Source: Oceanicola sp.
GTDB lineage: Bacteria > Pseudomonadota > Alphaproteobacteria > Rhodobacterales > Rhodobacteraceae
DNA: 64,000 bases
Reading direction: 5' to 3'
NCBI GenBank assembly: GCA_017792405.1
Contig: CP051231.1
Coordinates: 781,826-845,825, forward strand
Part shown: piece after piece, positions 17,567-26,428 of the stretch
Layout: each line of letters begins with the position of its first letter
How positions within the stretch are numbered: the first letter of the stretch is position 1
Translations under genes and position numbers: made by a program
Notes under the pieces: generated by a model
What the model saw: only the letters and a program-made list of their open reading frames with translations
Told to the model about the DNA's origin: nothing
Databases searched by the model: none

Positions 17567-18838
17567 ATGCAGCTCGATCTGACACATCAGGGCGTGGACG
17601 ATGGGGCCGAGCTCGCAGGATGCGGGCCGGTCTACTTTGGCGCGCCGCCCGAGAGTGCCGCACCGCTCAGGCAGCTGGCCTACGAGCGGATTCGCAGCGC
17701 CGGGCAGATCCCGAGGGTCGAGCTGGCCCGGGTGCTCGATGTCAGCCCGGCCACCGTGACGGCAGTCGTCTCGGAGCTGATCGGCGCGGAGCTGGTCGAA
17801 GAGGTCGAGGGCACCGCGCGGCCCGGCGCAAGGGGCCGCCCGCCGGTGGCGCTGCGGGTGCGCGGCGGGGCGGGCTATGTGGTCGGCGTGAAGATCGCCG
17901 AGTTCAAGCACACCGCCGTTCTGACCGACATGGCCGGCACCACGCTGGCCTCCGCCACGCTCTCCCGGCCCTCGCAGGCCCGCTCGCTGAAGGCGGTGCT
18001 GGCCGAGACGGGCGAGCTTGTGCGCGAGGTCACGCGGCGGGCCGAAGTCTCAGAGCGCAAGGTGATCGCCCTGGGCGCAGGGCTGCCCGGCCTGATCGAC
18101 CACCCGGAGGGCCGGGTGCTCTGGTCGTCGGTGCTGGAAGGCGAGGGCGTGCCACTGGCCGAAAAGCTGACTGAGGCGCTGGGCATCCCCGCCTTCATCG
18201 ACAATGACACCAACCTGCTCACCCTCGCCGAGCTCTGGTTCGGCCGCGGCCGGATGGCGCGCGACTTTGCCGTGGTCTCCATCGAGCAGGGCGTCGGCAT
18301 GGGGCTGGTGCTGGGGCAGGGGCTTTACCGGGGCGCCCATTCGCTGGCGCTGGAACTGGGCCACACCAAGGTGCAGCTCGACGGCGCGCTCTGCCGCTGC
18401 GGCCAACGCGGCTGCCTCGAGGCGTACACATCGGACTATGCCCTCGTGCGCGAGGCCCATACCGCGCTGGAGCTCGACAGCCGCTTGCAGCTTTCGCCCC
18501 AGATGGTGCTGGAAAGCCTGCATGACCGGGCGAAGGCGGGCAATGAGGGTGCGCGCAGCATCTTCCGCCGGGCGGGCCGCTACATGGCCGCCGGTCTGGC
18601 CAATGTGATCAACCTGTTCGACCCGTCGCTGATCATCCTCTCGGGCGAGCGGATGCAGTATCAATACCTCTACGCGGAGGAGGTCATGCGCGAGATGCAG
18701 GGGCTGATCGTGGGCCGGGGCCGTAAGGCGCCCGATGTGGCGGTGAACGCATGGGGCGATCTGGTTTGGGCGCGGGGCGCGGCGGCGCTGGCGCTCGAGG
18801 TCGCCGCAGGCAAGCTGGCCGGGCGGGCCACGGCGTGA
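17567..18838 (+). CDS. xylR: ROK-family transcriptional regulator, probable xylose regulator
   Basis: A 423-residue repressor: N-terminal winged helix-turn-helix at about residues 33-80 (ARVLDVSPATVTAVVSELIG), then a sugar-kinase-like ROK domain with the LELGHTKVQ substrate motif and the zinc site CRCGQRGCLEAY. Divergent from xylF and next to candidate palindromes, it is most likely the xylose-responsive repressor of the operon; this is inferred from position. The ATG at 17567 has only a weak ribosome binding site (AAAG). Its stop overlaps the GTG start of the following secreted-protein gene (GTGA), an unusual partner for a regulator. Confidence 0.88.
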   Translation: MQLDLTHQGVDDGAELAGCGPVYFGAPPESAAPLRQLAYERIRSAGQIPRVELARVLDVSPATVTAVVSELIGAELVEEVEGTARPGARGRPPVALRVRGGAGYVVGVKIAEFKHTAVLTDMAGTTLASATLSRPSQARSLKAVLAETGELVREVTRRAEVSERKVIALGAGLPGLIDHPEGRVLWSSVLEGEGVPLAEKLTEALGIPAFIDNDTNLLTLAELWFGRGRMARDFAVVSIEQGVGMGLVLGQGLYRGAHSLALELGHTKVQLDGALCRCGQRGCLEAYTSDYALVREAHTALELDSRLQLSPQMVLESLHDRAKAGNEGARSIFRRAGRYMAAGLANVINLFDPSLIILSGERMQYQYLYAEEVMREMQGLIVGRGRKAPDVAVNAWGDLVWARGAAALALEVAAGKLAGRATA

Positions 18839-20340
18839 TCCGGCATGCTCTCGTGGCGGCGCTGGCCGCCAGCCCGGCCATGGCCGAGCCGCGCTTCACG
18901 CCGGTGGAGCTGCCAGTGGATCATCTCTACTCGGGCGGATGGGAGCACTTCGTTGGCGGCGGCGTGGCGGTGTTTGACTGCTCTGGCGACGGGCTGCCCG
19001 AGATCGTGGCCGCCGGGGGCGCCTCCCCGGCGCGGCTCTTCCTGAATGGCGGCGGCATGGGTTTCACGCTCGGCACTCTCCCCGAGATCACCGGCGTCAC
19101 CGGTGCCTTTCCGATCGACATCGACAGCGACGGGCTGACCGACATCGTGCTCACCCGCGTGGGCGAAAACCGCATCCTGCGCGGCACCGGCGATTGCGGG
19201 TTTGAACCAGCAGGCTGGGGCTTTGACGGCGGCGACCGCTGGAGCACCGCCTTCTCCGCCACGTGGGAGGCGGGCGAAAGCTGGCCCACGCTGGCCTTTG
19301 GCAATTACGTCGACCGGGATGATCCGGATGGCCCCTTTGAGGCCTGCGACGTGAATGACCTCTACCGCCCGGAGGGCGAGGGCTATGGCGAAGTCACCGT
19401 GCTGGAGCCGGGGTTCTGCGCGCTCTCGATCCTGTTTTCCGACTGGGCCCGCCGCGGCGCGCAGGATCTGCGCATCTCCAACGACCGGCATTACTATGTG
19501 TCGGGCGGCACCGAGCAGATGTGGCGCTTCGACCCCGCGCCGCGCCTGCTGGCCGAGGCGGAGGGGTTCGAGCCGGTCTCGATCTGGGGCATGGGGATCG
19601 CCAGCCGCGACCTGACCGGCGATGGCCGCCCAGAGGTGATGCTCACCTCGATGGGCGATCAGGTGCTGATGGAGTGGGATGGCACGGGCTACGTGCGTGC
19701 GCCCTACGAGAGCGGCACCACCGCCGCCCGCCCGCACACCGGGCAGGATGGCCGCCCGAGCACCGGCTGGCACGCCGAATTCGGCGATGTCGACAACGAT
19801 GGCCTCACCGATCTGTTCATGACCAAGGGCAATGTCGACCAGATGCCCGGCATGGCGATGGACGACCCCAACAACCTGCTGATGCAGGGCGCGGATGGCC
19901 GGTTTCACGAGGTCGCCGCAGAGGCCGGCGTCGCCTCGCCGCACCGCTCGCGGGGCGGGGCGCTGGCCGATCTCGACGGCGACGGACAGCTCGACATCGT
20001 GGTCATCAACCGCCGCGCGCCGATGGAACTATGGCGCAATGTGACCGAGGGCACCGGCAACTGGCTGGCGATCGACCCGGTGCAGGCCGGGGCCAACCGC
20101 AACGCCGTGGGCGCATGGGTCGAGCTGCGGGCGGGCGACCGGACCGAGGCGCAGGAGCGGACCCTCGGTGGGGGGCACGCGGGGGCGCAGCTGATGCCAC
20201 TCCACTTCGGTCTGGGTGCCGAGACGGGCGGCGAGGCGCGGGTGATCTGGCCGGACGGCACCATCGGCCCTTGGGTGACGCTCACCGCCGGAGAAACCTA
20301 TCGTGTCACCTATCCCGGCGAGGACTGGCAGGCCCAGTAA
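18835..20340 (+). CDS. secreted CRTAC1-like FG-GAP/VCBS repeat protein with ASPIC/UnbV domain
   Basis: A 501-residue exported protein. A short signal peptide (IRHALVAALAASPAMA) is followed by at least five calcium-loop repeats: DCSGDGLPEIV, DIDSDGLTDIVL, DLTGDGRPEVML, DVDNDGLTDLFM and DLDGDGQLDIVV, which should fold as a beta-propeller. The last 80 residues match the ASPIC/UnbV domain (GAWVELRAG, GGGHAGAQ, VIWPDGTIGPW). The function of this family in bacteria is unknown. The GTG start at 18835 overlaps the ROK stop by four bases, so it is translationally coupled to the regulator; longer upstream readings lie inside that gene. Confidence 0.85.
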   Translation: MIRHALVAALAASPAMAEPRFTPVELPVDHLYSGGWEHFVGGGVAVFDCSGDGLPEIVAAGGASPARLFLNGGGMGFTLGTLPEITGVTGAFPIDIDSDGLTDIVLTRVGENRILRGTGDCGFEPAGWGFDGGDRWSTAFSATWEAGESWPTLAFGNYVDRDDPDGPFEACDVNDLYRPEGEGYGEVTVLEPGFCALSILFSDWARRGAQDLRISNDRHYYVSGGTEQMWRFDPAPRLLAEAEGFEPVSIWGMGIASRDLTGDGRPEVMLTSMGDQVLMEWDGTGYVRAPYESGTTAARPHTGQDGRPSTGWHAEFGDVDNDGLTDLFMTKGNVDQMPGMAMDDPNNLLMQGADGRFHEVAAEAGVASPHRSRGGALADLDGDGQLDIVVINRRAPMELWRNVTEGTGNWLAIDPVQAGANRNAVGAWVELRAGDRTEAQERTLGGGHAGAQLMPLHFGLGAETGGEARVIWPDGTIGPWVTLTAGETYRVTYPGEDWQAQ

Positions 20341-20350
20341 GCTGCGCCCC

Positions 20351-20403
20351 GTTCATTTTCTTGCTGCAAGTATCCTGCGGGGGGGGGGTGAAAAACCCCC
20401 ACC
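20351..20403 (-). repeat. dispersed intergenic repeat, copy A
   Basis: Read on the minus strand this is a G/C hairpin (GGGGG, loop, CCCCC) followed by ATACTTGCAGCAAGAAAATG. It lies just downstream of paaR and shares the tail GCAGCAAGAAAATG with copies at 40702, 51693 and 58619. It includes a run of ten G (20379-20388) on the plus strand. It may act as the paaR terminator. Confidence 0.7.
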
Positions 20404-20406
20404 GCG

Positions 20407-21015
20407 CTACGGCGCCACCTGCACCCCGGCCAGCCCGTCCAGCGCCAGCCCGGCCACCATCGCGGCATAGTCATCGCGCTCCTGCGGCGTTGCCCGGGGC
20501 TGCCACATGTGGAACCAGTTCAGCATCCCGAAGACTGACATGGTGACATCGCGCATGCGGGCCTTGCTCGTCGCCAGATCCGCCGGGGCAAGCGCCGCCA
20601 GTGCCGCTGAGACCCGGCGCACCATGTCGCGCTGATAGTCCTTCAGCACCGCCTGGCTCTCCTCCGGCAGGGTCGCCAGCGCGTTCATCTGGAGTTGGTG
20701 CTTGTGGTCCGCGCCCTCGTAATCGCGCAGGATCACCCGGAGCATCGCCACCAGCCGGGGCCGGGCCTCCGCCTCTTCGGCCTCCACCGCGCGGATCCGG
20801 TCGCGCAGGCGCTTCAGATGCACGTCGAGGATGCCGAAGAGCAGCGCCTCCTTGCTCTCGTAATAGTGGTAGATCAGCGCCTTGGAAATGCCGCAGGCCC
20901 GCGCCACCTCGGCCATTGAGGCCCGGTCATAGCCGCTTGTCGCAAAGACACGGGCGGCGGTGAGCAGGATGTGCTCACGCTTTTCCTCGTGGTCTGCGGC
21001 GATGGGGCGGGCCAT
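20407..21015 (-). CDS. paaR: TetR-family regulator of phenylacetate genes
   Basis: A 202-residue TetR repressor. The N-terminal DNA-binding part has ILLTAARVFATSGYDRASMA and ARACGISKALIYHYYESKEALL (helix-turn-helix at about residues 28-52); the rest is a helical ligand domain. It is the last gene of paaG-paaI-paaK-paaR, three bases after paaK, and resembles the TetR-type PaaR used in many beta- and alphaproteobacteria in place of PaaX. In those, phenylacetyl-CoA is the inducer; here that is by analogy. A matching ACCG-N2-CGGT palindrome lies in the paaG/paaZ divergent region. Confidence 0.85.
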   Translation of the reverse strand: MARPIAADHEEKREHILLTAARVFATSGYDRASMAEVARACGISKALIYHYYESKEALLFGILDVHLKRLRDRIRAVEAEEAEARPRLVAMLRVILRDYEGADHKHQLQMNALATLPEESQAVLKDYQRDMVRRVSAALAALAPADLATSKARMRDVTMSVFGMLNWFHMWQPRATPQERDDYAAMVAGLALDGLAGVQVAP

Positions 21016-21018
21016 GGC

Positions 21019-22320
21019 TCAGCCTTTCGGGCGGTTGTCGACCACCCGCTGCGCCTTGCCCTGCGAGCGGGCGACGCCCTCCGGCTCATGCACCTCGATC
21101 CGCGCGGTGATGCCGACGACCGACTTGATATGGTGCGCCAGCTCCTTTGCCGACGCCCCGGCAGACCCCGCCTCGCCCATATGCTCGCAATGCACGGTGA
21201 GCGCATCCATCCGGCCTTCGCGGGTCAGCTCGATCTGGAAGTGCGGGGCGAGGCCCTTGCACTTCAGTAGTTGCTCCTCGATCTGGGTCGGGAAGACGTT
21301 GACGCCGCGCAGGATGATCATGTCGTCGCTGCGGCCCGTCACCTTCTCCATCCGCCGCATCGAGCGGGCGGTGCCGGGCAGCAGGCGGGTGAGGTCGCGG
21401 GTGCGGTAGCGGATGATCGGCATGCCCTCCTTGGTCAGCGTGGTGAACACCAGCTCGCCCATCTCGCCATCCTCCACCGGCTCGCCGGTCTCGGGGTTGA
21501 TGATCTCAGGGTAGAAGTGATCTTCCCAGATGTGCAGCCCATCCTTGGTTTCTACACATTCGTTCGCCACGCCGGGGCCGATCACCTCCGATAGCCCATA
21601 GATATCAACGGCATGCATGTTGAACGCTTGTTCAATTTCTTGCCGCATCGCGTTGGTCCAAGGCTCGGCCCCGAAGATGCCCACCTTCAGCGGGCTTTGC
21701 GCGGGGTCCAGCCCGGCAGCGCGATACTGGTCGAGGATCGAGAGCATGTAGGAGGGGGTGACCATGATGACCGAGGGCCGGAAATCCTCGATCAGCGTCA
21801 CCTGCCGCTCGGTCATGCCGCCCGAGACGGGGACCACGGTGCACCCCAGCTTTTCGGCCCCGTAATGCGCGCCGAGGCCCCCGGTGAAGAGGCCGTAGCC
21901 ATAGGCCACGTGGATGATGTCACCGGGCTTGCCGCCGCTGGCGCGGATGGAGCGGGCGACGACGGTGGCCCATGTGTCGATGTCTTTCGCGGTGTAGCCG
22001 ACGACCGTGGGCTTGCCGGTGGTGCCGGAGGAAGCATGCAGCCGGCTGATCCGCTCGCGCGGCACGGCGAAGAGGCCGAAGGGGTAGTTGTCGCGCAGGT
22101 CGGATTTGACCGTGAAGGGAAATTTGGCGAGGTCTTTCAGGCTCTTCAGGTCATCGGGGTGAACGCCCGCCGCATCGAACTTGGCACGGTAGAACGGCAC
22201 GTTCTCATAGGCATGGGCGAGCGACCATTTCAGGCGCTCCAGTTGCAGCGCCTCGATCTCGTCGCGGGAGGCAACCTCGATCGGGTCGAGCGTATCGCGG
22301 GGCGGGGTCAGGTCGATCAT
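21019..22320 (-). CDS. paaK: phenylacetate-CoA ligase
   Basis: Activates phenylacetate to phenylacetyl-CoA with ATP, the first step of the aerobic pathway. A 433-residue ANL-superfamily enzyme with the P-loop-like motif SSGTTGKPTVVGYT (about residue 96), IYGLSEVIGPGVANEC and the hinge segment YRTRDLTRLLPG, then RSDDMIILRGVNVFPTQIE. Length matches the family. Its start overlaps the paaI stop by four bases (ATGA) and paaR follows after three bases. Confidence 0.97.
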   Translation of the reverse strand: MIDLTPPRDTLDPIEVASRDEIEALQLERLKWSLAHAYENVPFYRAKFDAAGVHPDDLKSLKDLAKFPFTVKSDLRDNYPFGLFAVPRERISRLHASSGTTGKPTVVGYTAKDIDTWATVVARSIRASGGKPGDIIHVAYGYGLFTGGLGAHYGAEKLGCTVVPVSGGMTERQVTLIEDFRPSVIMVTPSYMLSILDQYRAAGLDPAQSPLKVGIFGAEPWTNAMRQEIEQAFNMHAVDIYGLSEVIGPGVANECVETKDGLHIWEDHFYPEIINPETGEPVEDGEMGELVFTTLTKEGMPIIRYRTRDLTRLLPGTARSMRRMEKVTGRSDDMIILRGVNVFPTQIEEQLLKCKGLAPHFQIELTREGRMDALTVHCEHMGEAGSAGASAKELAHHIKSVVGITARIEVHEPEGVARSQGKAQRVVDNRPKG

Positions 22321-22754
22321 GTGTCGGCTCCTTCGTCGAAGAGCGTGCCGGGGATGGCGCGGGAGAGGCCGCGGAACTGCGCGATCACACGGCCCTCTTC
22401 GCCGGTGACGGTCACATCGGTGAGGCCGGTGCGGCCGTGCAGGGAGGTCTCATTGGCGGTCGCTGTGAGCGTTTCGCCAAGGCGGCCCGGGGCGAGGTAG
22501 GTGATCTGGTTCTGCTGGGCCACGGTGGACTGGTTGCGGCTGTTGCAGGCGAAGGCGAAGGCAGAATCGGCCAGCGCAAAGATGATGCCGCCGTGGCAGA
22601 TGCCGTGGCCGTTGCAGTGGTGCGGCTCCACCTTGAGGGTGAGCGTGGCCGCGCCCTCGGTGATCGGCCCGAGCTCCATCCCAAGCCACTTGGAGGCCGC
22701 ATCCTGCGCCCACATCACAGCGGCGGATTGCGCCGCGCGCGCCTCGGGGGTCAT
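22317..22754 (-). CDS. paaI: hydroxyphenylacetyl-CoA thioesterase
   Basis: A 145-residue hot-dog-fold thioesterase. HCNGHGICHGGIIFALADSA carries the HGG loop and the catalytic Asp of the PaaI clade. Known PaaI enzymes hydrolyse ring-hydroxylated phenylacetyl-CoA and free CoA trapped in dead-end intermediates. It sits between paaG and paaK with four-base overlaps at both ends, so the three are translated in a coupled way. Confidence 0.95.
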   Translation of the reverse strand: MTPEARAAQSAAVMWAQDAASKWLGMELGPITEGAATLTLKVEPHHCNGHGICHGGIIFALADSAFAFACNSRNQSTVAQQNQITYLAPGRLGETLTATANETSLHGRTGLTDVTVTGEEGRVIAQFRGLSRAIPGTLFDEGADT

Positions 22755-23533
22755 GGCTTTGCCCCGAAGTTTGGGGCGCGCTTTTGCAGGAAGGCGGCGA
22801 CGCCCTCGGCATAGTCCGGGTGCGCGCCGCAGAGCTTCTGGGTGGCGGCTTCAAGGTCGAGCTGCTCGTCCATCGTGTTGCCCGGCGCGGCGTGGAGGGC
22901 GGCCTTGATCTGGCCCAGCCCGTGGGTCGGGCCTTTGGCGAGCTTTACGGCCAAAGCGCGGGCCTCTTGCATGAGCGCATCATCCGGCAACGCCTTCCAG
23001 ATCAACCCCCAGTCGGCGGCTGTTTCGGCGGGCAGCGGCTCGGCTGTGAGGGCAAGCGCCTTGGCGCGGGCCATGCCGACGAGATGGGGGAGGGACCATG
23101 TGCCGCCGGAATCCGGCACGAGGCCGATCTTGCCGAAGCTCTGGATGAACTTGGCCGAGGTCGCGGCGAGCACGATATCGCAGGCGAGCGCCACGTTGGC
23201 CCCGGCGCCCGCCGCCACGCCGTTCACGGCGCAGATCACCGGGCAGGGCAGGGCGCGGATCTGGCGGACCAGCGGGTTGTAGAACTTGGTGAGGGTCTGG
23301 GAGAGGTCGGGCGTGCCTTCCATCTTCGCGGGGTCGCGGTCGCCAAGGTCTTGCCCGGCGCAAAAGCCACGGCCTGCGCCGGTGAGCAGCACCGCGCGGG
23401 CCTGCGCCGCGCCATCCAGCGCGGCCCGCAGCGCCAGATGCATCTCTTCGTTGAAACTGTTGAGTTTTTCCGGCCGGTTGAGGGTGATTTCAACCCAATC
23501 GCCGTGAGACTCCACCCGTATCGTTTCGCTCAT
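22751..23533 (-). CDS. paaG: 1,2-epoxyphenylacetyl-CoA isomerase (enoyl-CoA hydratase family)
   Basis: A 260-residue crotonase-fold enzyme. In the phenylacetate pathway PaaG isomerises ring-1,2-epoxyphenylacetyl-CoA to the oxepin. Family features: LNRPEKLNSFNEEMHLALR, the oxyanion-hole stretch GAGRGFCAGQDLGDRD (the CAGQDL variant is typical of PaaG), ALPCPVICAVNGVAAGAGAN, and IGLVPDSGGTWSLPHLVG. GGGAGGA lies eight bases before the ATG at 23533; a 27-codon extension upstream would invade the divergent promoter. PaaF-type function is less likely given this active-site pattern. Confidence 0.9.
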   Translation of the reverse strand: MSETIRVESHGDWVEITLNRPEKLNSFNEEMHLALRAALDGAAQARAVLLTGAGRGFCAGQDLGDRDPAKMEGTPDLSQTLTKFYNPLVRQIRALPCPVICAVNGVAAGAGANVALACDIVLAATSAKFIQSFGKIGLVPDSGGTWSLPHLVGMARAKALALTAEPLPAETAADWGLIWKALPDDALMQEARALAVKLAKGPTHGLGQIKAALHAAPGNTMDEQLDLEAATQKLCGAHPDYAEGVAAFLQKRAPNFGAKP

Positions 23534-23560
23534 TTTGCAGTCCTCCCGGCGGAATCGTTT

Positions 23561-23584
23561 GCATAAACCGTCCGGTTGGTCAAT
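23561..23584. promoter_or_regulatory. candidate PaaR operator between paaG and paaZ
   Basis: AACCG-TC-CGGTT at 23566-23577 is a perfect inverted repeat centred in the 79-base gap between the divergent paaG and paaZ starts. Its core, ACCG-N2-CGGT, matches the type of site used by TetR-family PaaR proteins. One site placed here could control both transcripts. Confidence 0.6.
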
Positions 23585-23612
23585 TAATTCTCGCAACAGG
23601 GAGGATTTCAGC

Positions 23613-25634
23613 ATGATCGAAGTTGGCAGCTATGTGGGCGGCGCGTGGATGGCCCCCGGTGCGGGCGCGCGGGACATCTTTGACGCGATCACCGGCGAGC
23701 GCATCGCGCGGGCAGGCAATGCGGCGCTGGATGCGGGCGCGATGCTGGACCACGGCCGCAACGTGGGCGGGCCGGTGCTGCGGGCGATGGGCTTCAAGGC
23801 GCGGGCGAAGATGCTGAAGGCGCTGGCGCTGCATCTGTCGGGCCAGAAGGAGGCGCTCTACGAGCTGAGCTACACCACCGGCGGCACCGCCGTGGACCAC
23901 ATGATCGACGTGGATGGCGGCATCGGCACGCTCTTCGTTTACGCCTCGAAAGGGGTGAAGGAGCTGCCCGAGGAGGGGCCGCTGCTGGATGGGGACGTGG
24001 AGTTCTTCGGCAAGGCCGGCACATTTGGCGGGCGGCATATTTGCGTGCCGCTTCAGGGGGTTGCGGTGCATATCAACGCCTTCAACTTCCCGGTCTGGGG
24101 CATGCTCGAAAAGCTCGCGCCCTGTCTGCTGGCGGGCATGCCGGCTGTGGTCAAACCGGCCACGGCAACCGCCCATGTGACCGAGGCCTGCGTGCGGATG
24201 ATGCTGGAGAGCGGCGTGCTGCCAGAGGGCGCGGTGCAACTGGTGACGGGGGGCCTGGGCGACACGCTGGACCGGCTCGGCCCGCAGGATGTGGTGACCT
24301 TCACCGGCTCCGCTGACACCGCGCTGAAGCTGCGCGGCACCCCCGCGATCCTGCGCAACTCGGTGCGATTCACGGCGGAGCAGGACAGCCTCAACGCCTC
24401 GATCCTCGGGCCGGACGCGGGGCCGGACAGCCCGGAGTTCGACCTCTTCGTGAAAGAGGTCCACCGGGAGATGACCGCGAAGGCGGGGCAGAAATGCACC
24501 GCGATCCGCCGCATCCTCGTGCCCGAGGCGCGGGTGGACGCGGTGATCGATGCAATCTCGGCGCGGCTGGCCAAGACCGTGGTCGGTGACCCGCGCGAAG
24601 AGGGCGTGCGGATGGGCGCGCTGGTGAGCTCGGGGCAGGCGGCAGATGTGCTTGAAAAGGCGACGATTATAGGCTCGGAGGCAGAGCTGGTTTATGGTGG
24701 GATGGACGGCTTTACGCCGGTTGGCGAGCGGGCCACGGGCGGGGCCTTCGTGGCGCCACACCTCTTCCGCGCTGATCCGGATGCGGTGAGCCGCGTGCAT
24801 GACACCGAGGCCTTCGGGCCGGTCAGCACGGTGATGGGCTACCGCGACATGTCCCACGCCTGCGAGATCGCGGCGCGGGGCGAAGGCTCGCTTGTGGCCT
24901 CGGTCATCACCCATGATCCGTCGGTGGCGCGGCAGGCGGTGATGGGCCTCGCGGCCTGGCACGGGCGGGTGTATCTGAACGACCGCGTGTCGATGAAGGA
25001 GAGCACCGGCCACGGCGCGCCGATGCCGCACATGGTCCACGGCGGGCCGGGCCGCGCGGGCGGCGGCGAGGAACTGGGCGGCATTCGGGCGGTGAAACAC
25101 TACATGCAGCGCACCGCGGTGCAAGGCTCGCCCGAGATGTTGCGCGCGGTGAGCGGCGTGCAGGTGAAGGGGGCGCCGGAGGTGGCTTCCGAGGGCCATC
25201 CGTTCCGCCGCGCCTATGGTGAGCTGGAAGTCGGGCAGGTTCTGGAGACCGAGACCCGCGAGATCACGCTAGAAGATATCGAACATTTCGCCGAGTTCAC
25301 CGGAGACACCTTCTACGCCCACATGGATGAGGAGGCCGCCGCGCGGAACCCCTTCTTCCCCGGGCGCGTGGCCCATGGCTACTTGCTCCTGAGCTTTGCC
25401 GCCGGGCTGTTCGTGGACCCCGAGGAAGGGCCGGTGCTGGCCAATACCGGGCTCGAGCGGCTTGCATTTATGCAACCTGTCGTGCCGGGAGACGGCATTC
25501 GCGTGCGGCTCACCGTGGCGGCCAAGAAGCGGCGTACCGCGGAGCATGGCGAAGTGCGCTGGGCGGTGGAGATCCTGCAGCAGGACGGCGCGACAGTGGC
25601 CGAATACGAGCTGTTGACGATGGTGGCGGGGTGA
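23613..25634 (+). CDS. paaZ: bifunctional oxepin-CoA hydrolase / 3-oxo-5,6-dehydrosuberyl-CoA semialdehyde dehydrogenase
   Basis: A 673-residue fusion. Residues 1-520 are an aldehyde dehydrogenase (cofactor-binding VTFTGSADTALKLRG; catalytic Cys in AGQKCTAIRRI; QDSLNASILGP). Residues 530-673 are an R-specific hydratase (MaoC-like) domain with FTGDTFYAHMDEEAA and FFPGRVAHGYLLLSFAAG, which carries the Asp/His pair that opens the oxepin ring. Together they convert oxepin-CoA to 3-oxo-5,6-dehydrosuberyl-CoA. GGGAGGA stands nine bases before the ATG at 23613. It diverges from paaG over the palindrome. Confidence 0.95.
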   Translation: MIEVGSYVGGAWMAPGAGARDIFDAITGERIARAGNAALDAGAMLDHGRNVGGPVLRAMGFKARAKMLKALALHLSGQKEALYELSYTTGGTAVDHMIDVDGGIGTLFVYASKGVKELPEEGPLLDGDVEFFGKAGTFGGRHICVPLQGVAVHINAFNFPVWGMLEKLAPCLLAGMPAVVKPATATAHVTEACVRMMLESGVLPEGAVQLVTGGLGDTLDRLGPQDVVTFTGSADTALKLRGTPAILRNSVRFTAEQDSLNASILGPDAGPDSPEFDLFVKEVHREMTAKAGQKCTAIRRILVPEARVDAVIDAISARLAKTVVGDPREEGVRMGALVSSGQAADVLEKATIIGSEAELVYGGMDGFTPVGERATGGAFVAPHLFRADPDAVSRVHDTEAFGPVSTVMGYRDMSHACEIAARGEGSLVASVITHDPSVARQAVMGLAAWHGRVYLNDRVSMKESTGHGAPMPHMVHGGPGRAGGGEELGGIRAVKHYMQRTAVQGSPEMLRAVSGVQVKGAPEVASEGHPFRRAYGELEVGQVLETETREITLEDIEHFAEFTGDTFYAHMDEEAAARNPFFPGRVAHGYLLLSFAAGLFVDPEEGPVLANTGLERLAFMQPVVPGDGIRVRLTVAAKKRRTAEHGEVRWAVEILQQDGATVAEYELLTMVAG

Positions 25635-25658
25635 GCGACGCGGCGCTATGCTGCCCGC

Positions 25659-26411
25659 ATGAGCGCCGCCCCCGAAGCCACTGACCTATCGCCCGAATTC
25701 CTCGCGGCCGCCGCGCCGCTGAGGCCCGGCGAGCACCGGGTCTGGTCGCTCATCGTCACCGTCTTCGGTGATCTGGCCCGCGCCGAGGGCGCCGAGATCG
25801 AGGGCGCGGCGCTGGGCCGGATCATGGCGGCAATGGCGGTGAAGCCCGAGGCGATGCGCGTGGCCCTGCATCGGCTGCGCAAGGAAGGCTGGATCGAGAG
25901 CCGCAAGGCGGGCCGGGGCGCAGTACATCGGCTGACCGAGGCCGGAAGGGCCGGGTCCGAGGCCGCTGCGCCAAGGATCTATGCCGCCCGCGCCGAGGGG
26001 CCGGAGCAGTGGTTTCTGGCGCTCTCGGAGGGGACAGTAGAGGCCGGGCCGGGCGAGGTTCAGCTCACTGCCAGTGCCGTTCTGTCGCCCGCTCCGGGGC
26101 CGGAGTGCGCCGCTGGGCGGGTGGAGGCCTTGCCGGTCTGGGTGCAGGCAAGGCTTTGTTCTGAAGCGCTTTTTACCGAGGCCGCGCGGCTGGAGCAGGC
26201 ACTGGCCGCCGTGCGGGTGCCCGAGGGGCTGGCGCCGCTGGAGGTGGCCGCGCTGCGGGCGCTGGTGGTGCATTCGTGGCGGCGGGTGGTGCTGAAGGCG
26301 CCGCAGGTGCCACCACGCTTCATGCCCGACGGATGGGCCGGCGAGCGCTGCCGGAGCCTTGTGGTGAGCCTGCTGGCGGTGCTGCCACGGCCGGAGGTTG
26401 GCGAGGTCTAG
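25659..26411 (+). CDS. paaX: PaaX-family transcriptional regulator
   Basis: A 250-residue protein with a winged-helix N-terminus of the PaaX type (HRVWSLIVTVFGDLA near residue 26; MRVALHRLRKEGWIESRKAGR near residue 67; HRLTEAGRA) and a PaaX-like C-terminal domain ending in a long helix. PaaX proteins repress phenylacetate genes in enterobacteria and pseudomonads. Here it follows paaZ by 24 bases and coexists with a TetR-type PaaR, so the window has two potential phenylacetate regulators. No Shine-Dalgarno is evident; reinitiation from paaZ is likely. Confidence 0.85.
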   Translation: MSAAPEATDLSPEFLAAAAPLRPGEHRVWSLIVTVFGDLARAEGAEIEGAALGRIMAAMAVKPEAMRVALHRLRKEGWIESRKAGRGAVHRLTEAGRAGSEAAAPRIYAARAEGPEQWFLALSEGTVEAGPGEVQLTASAVLSPAPGPECAAGRVEALPVWVQARLCSEALFTEAARLEQALAAVRVPEGLAPLEVAALRALVVHSWRRVVLKAPQVPPRFMPDGWAGERCRSLVVSLLAVLPRPEVGEV

Positions 26412-26428
26412 GGAGCAGATTGCCCGTC

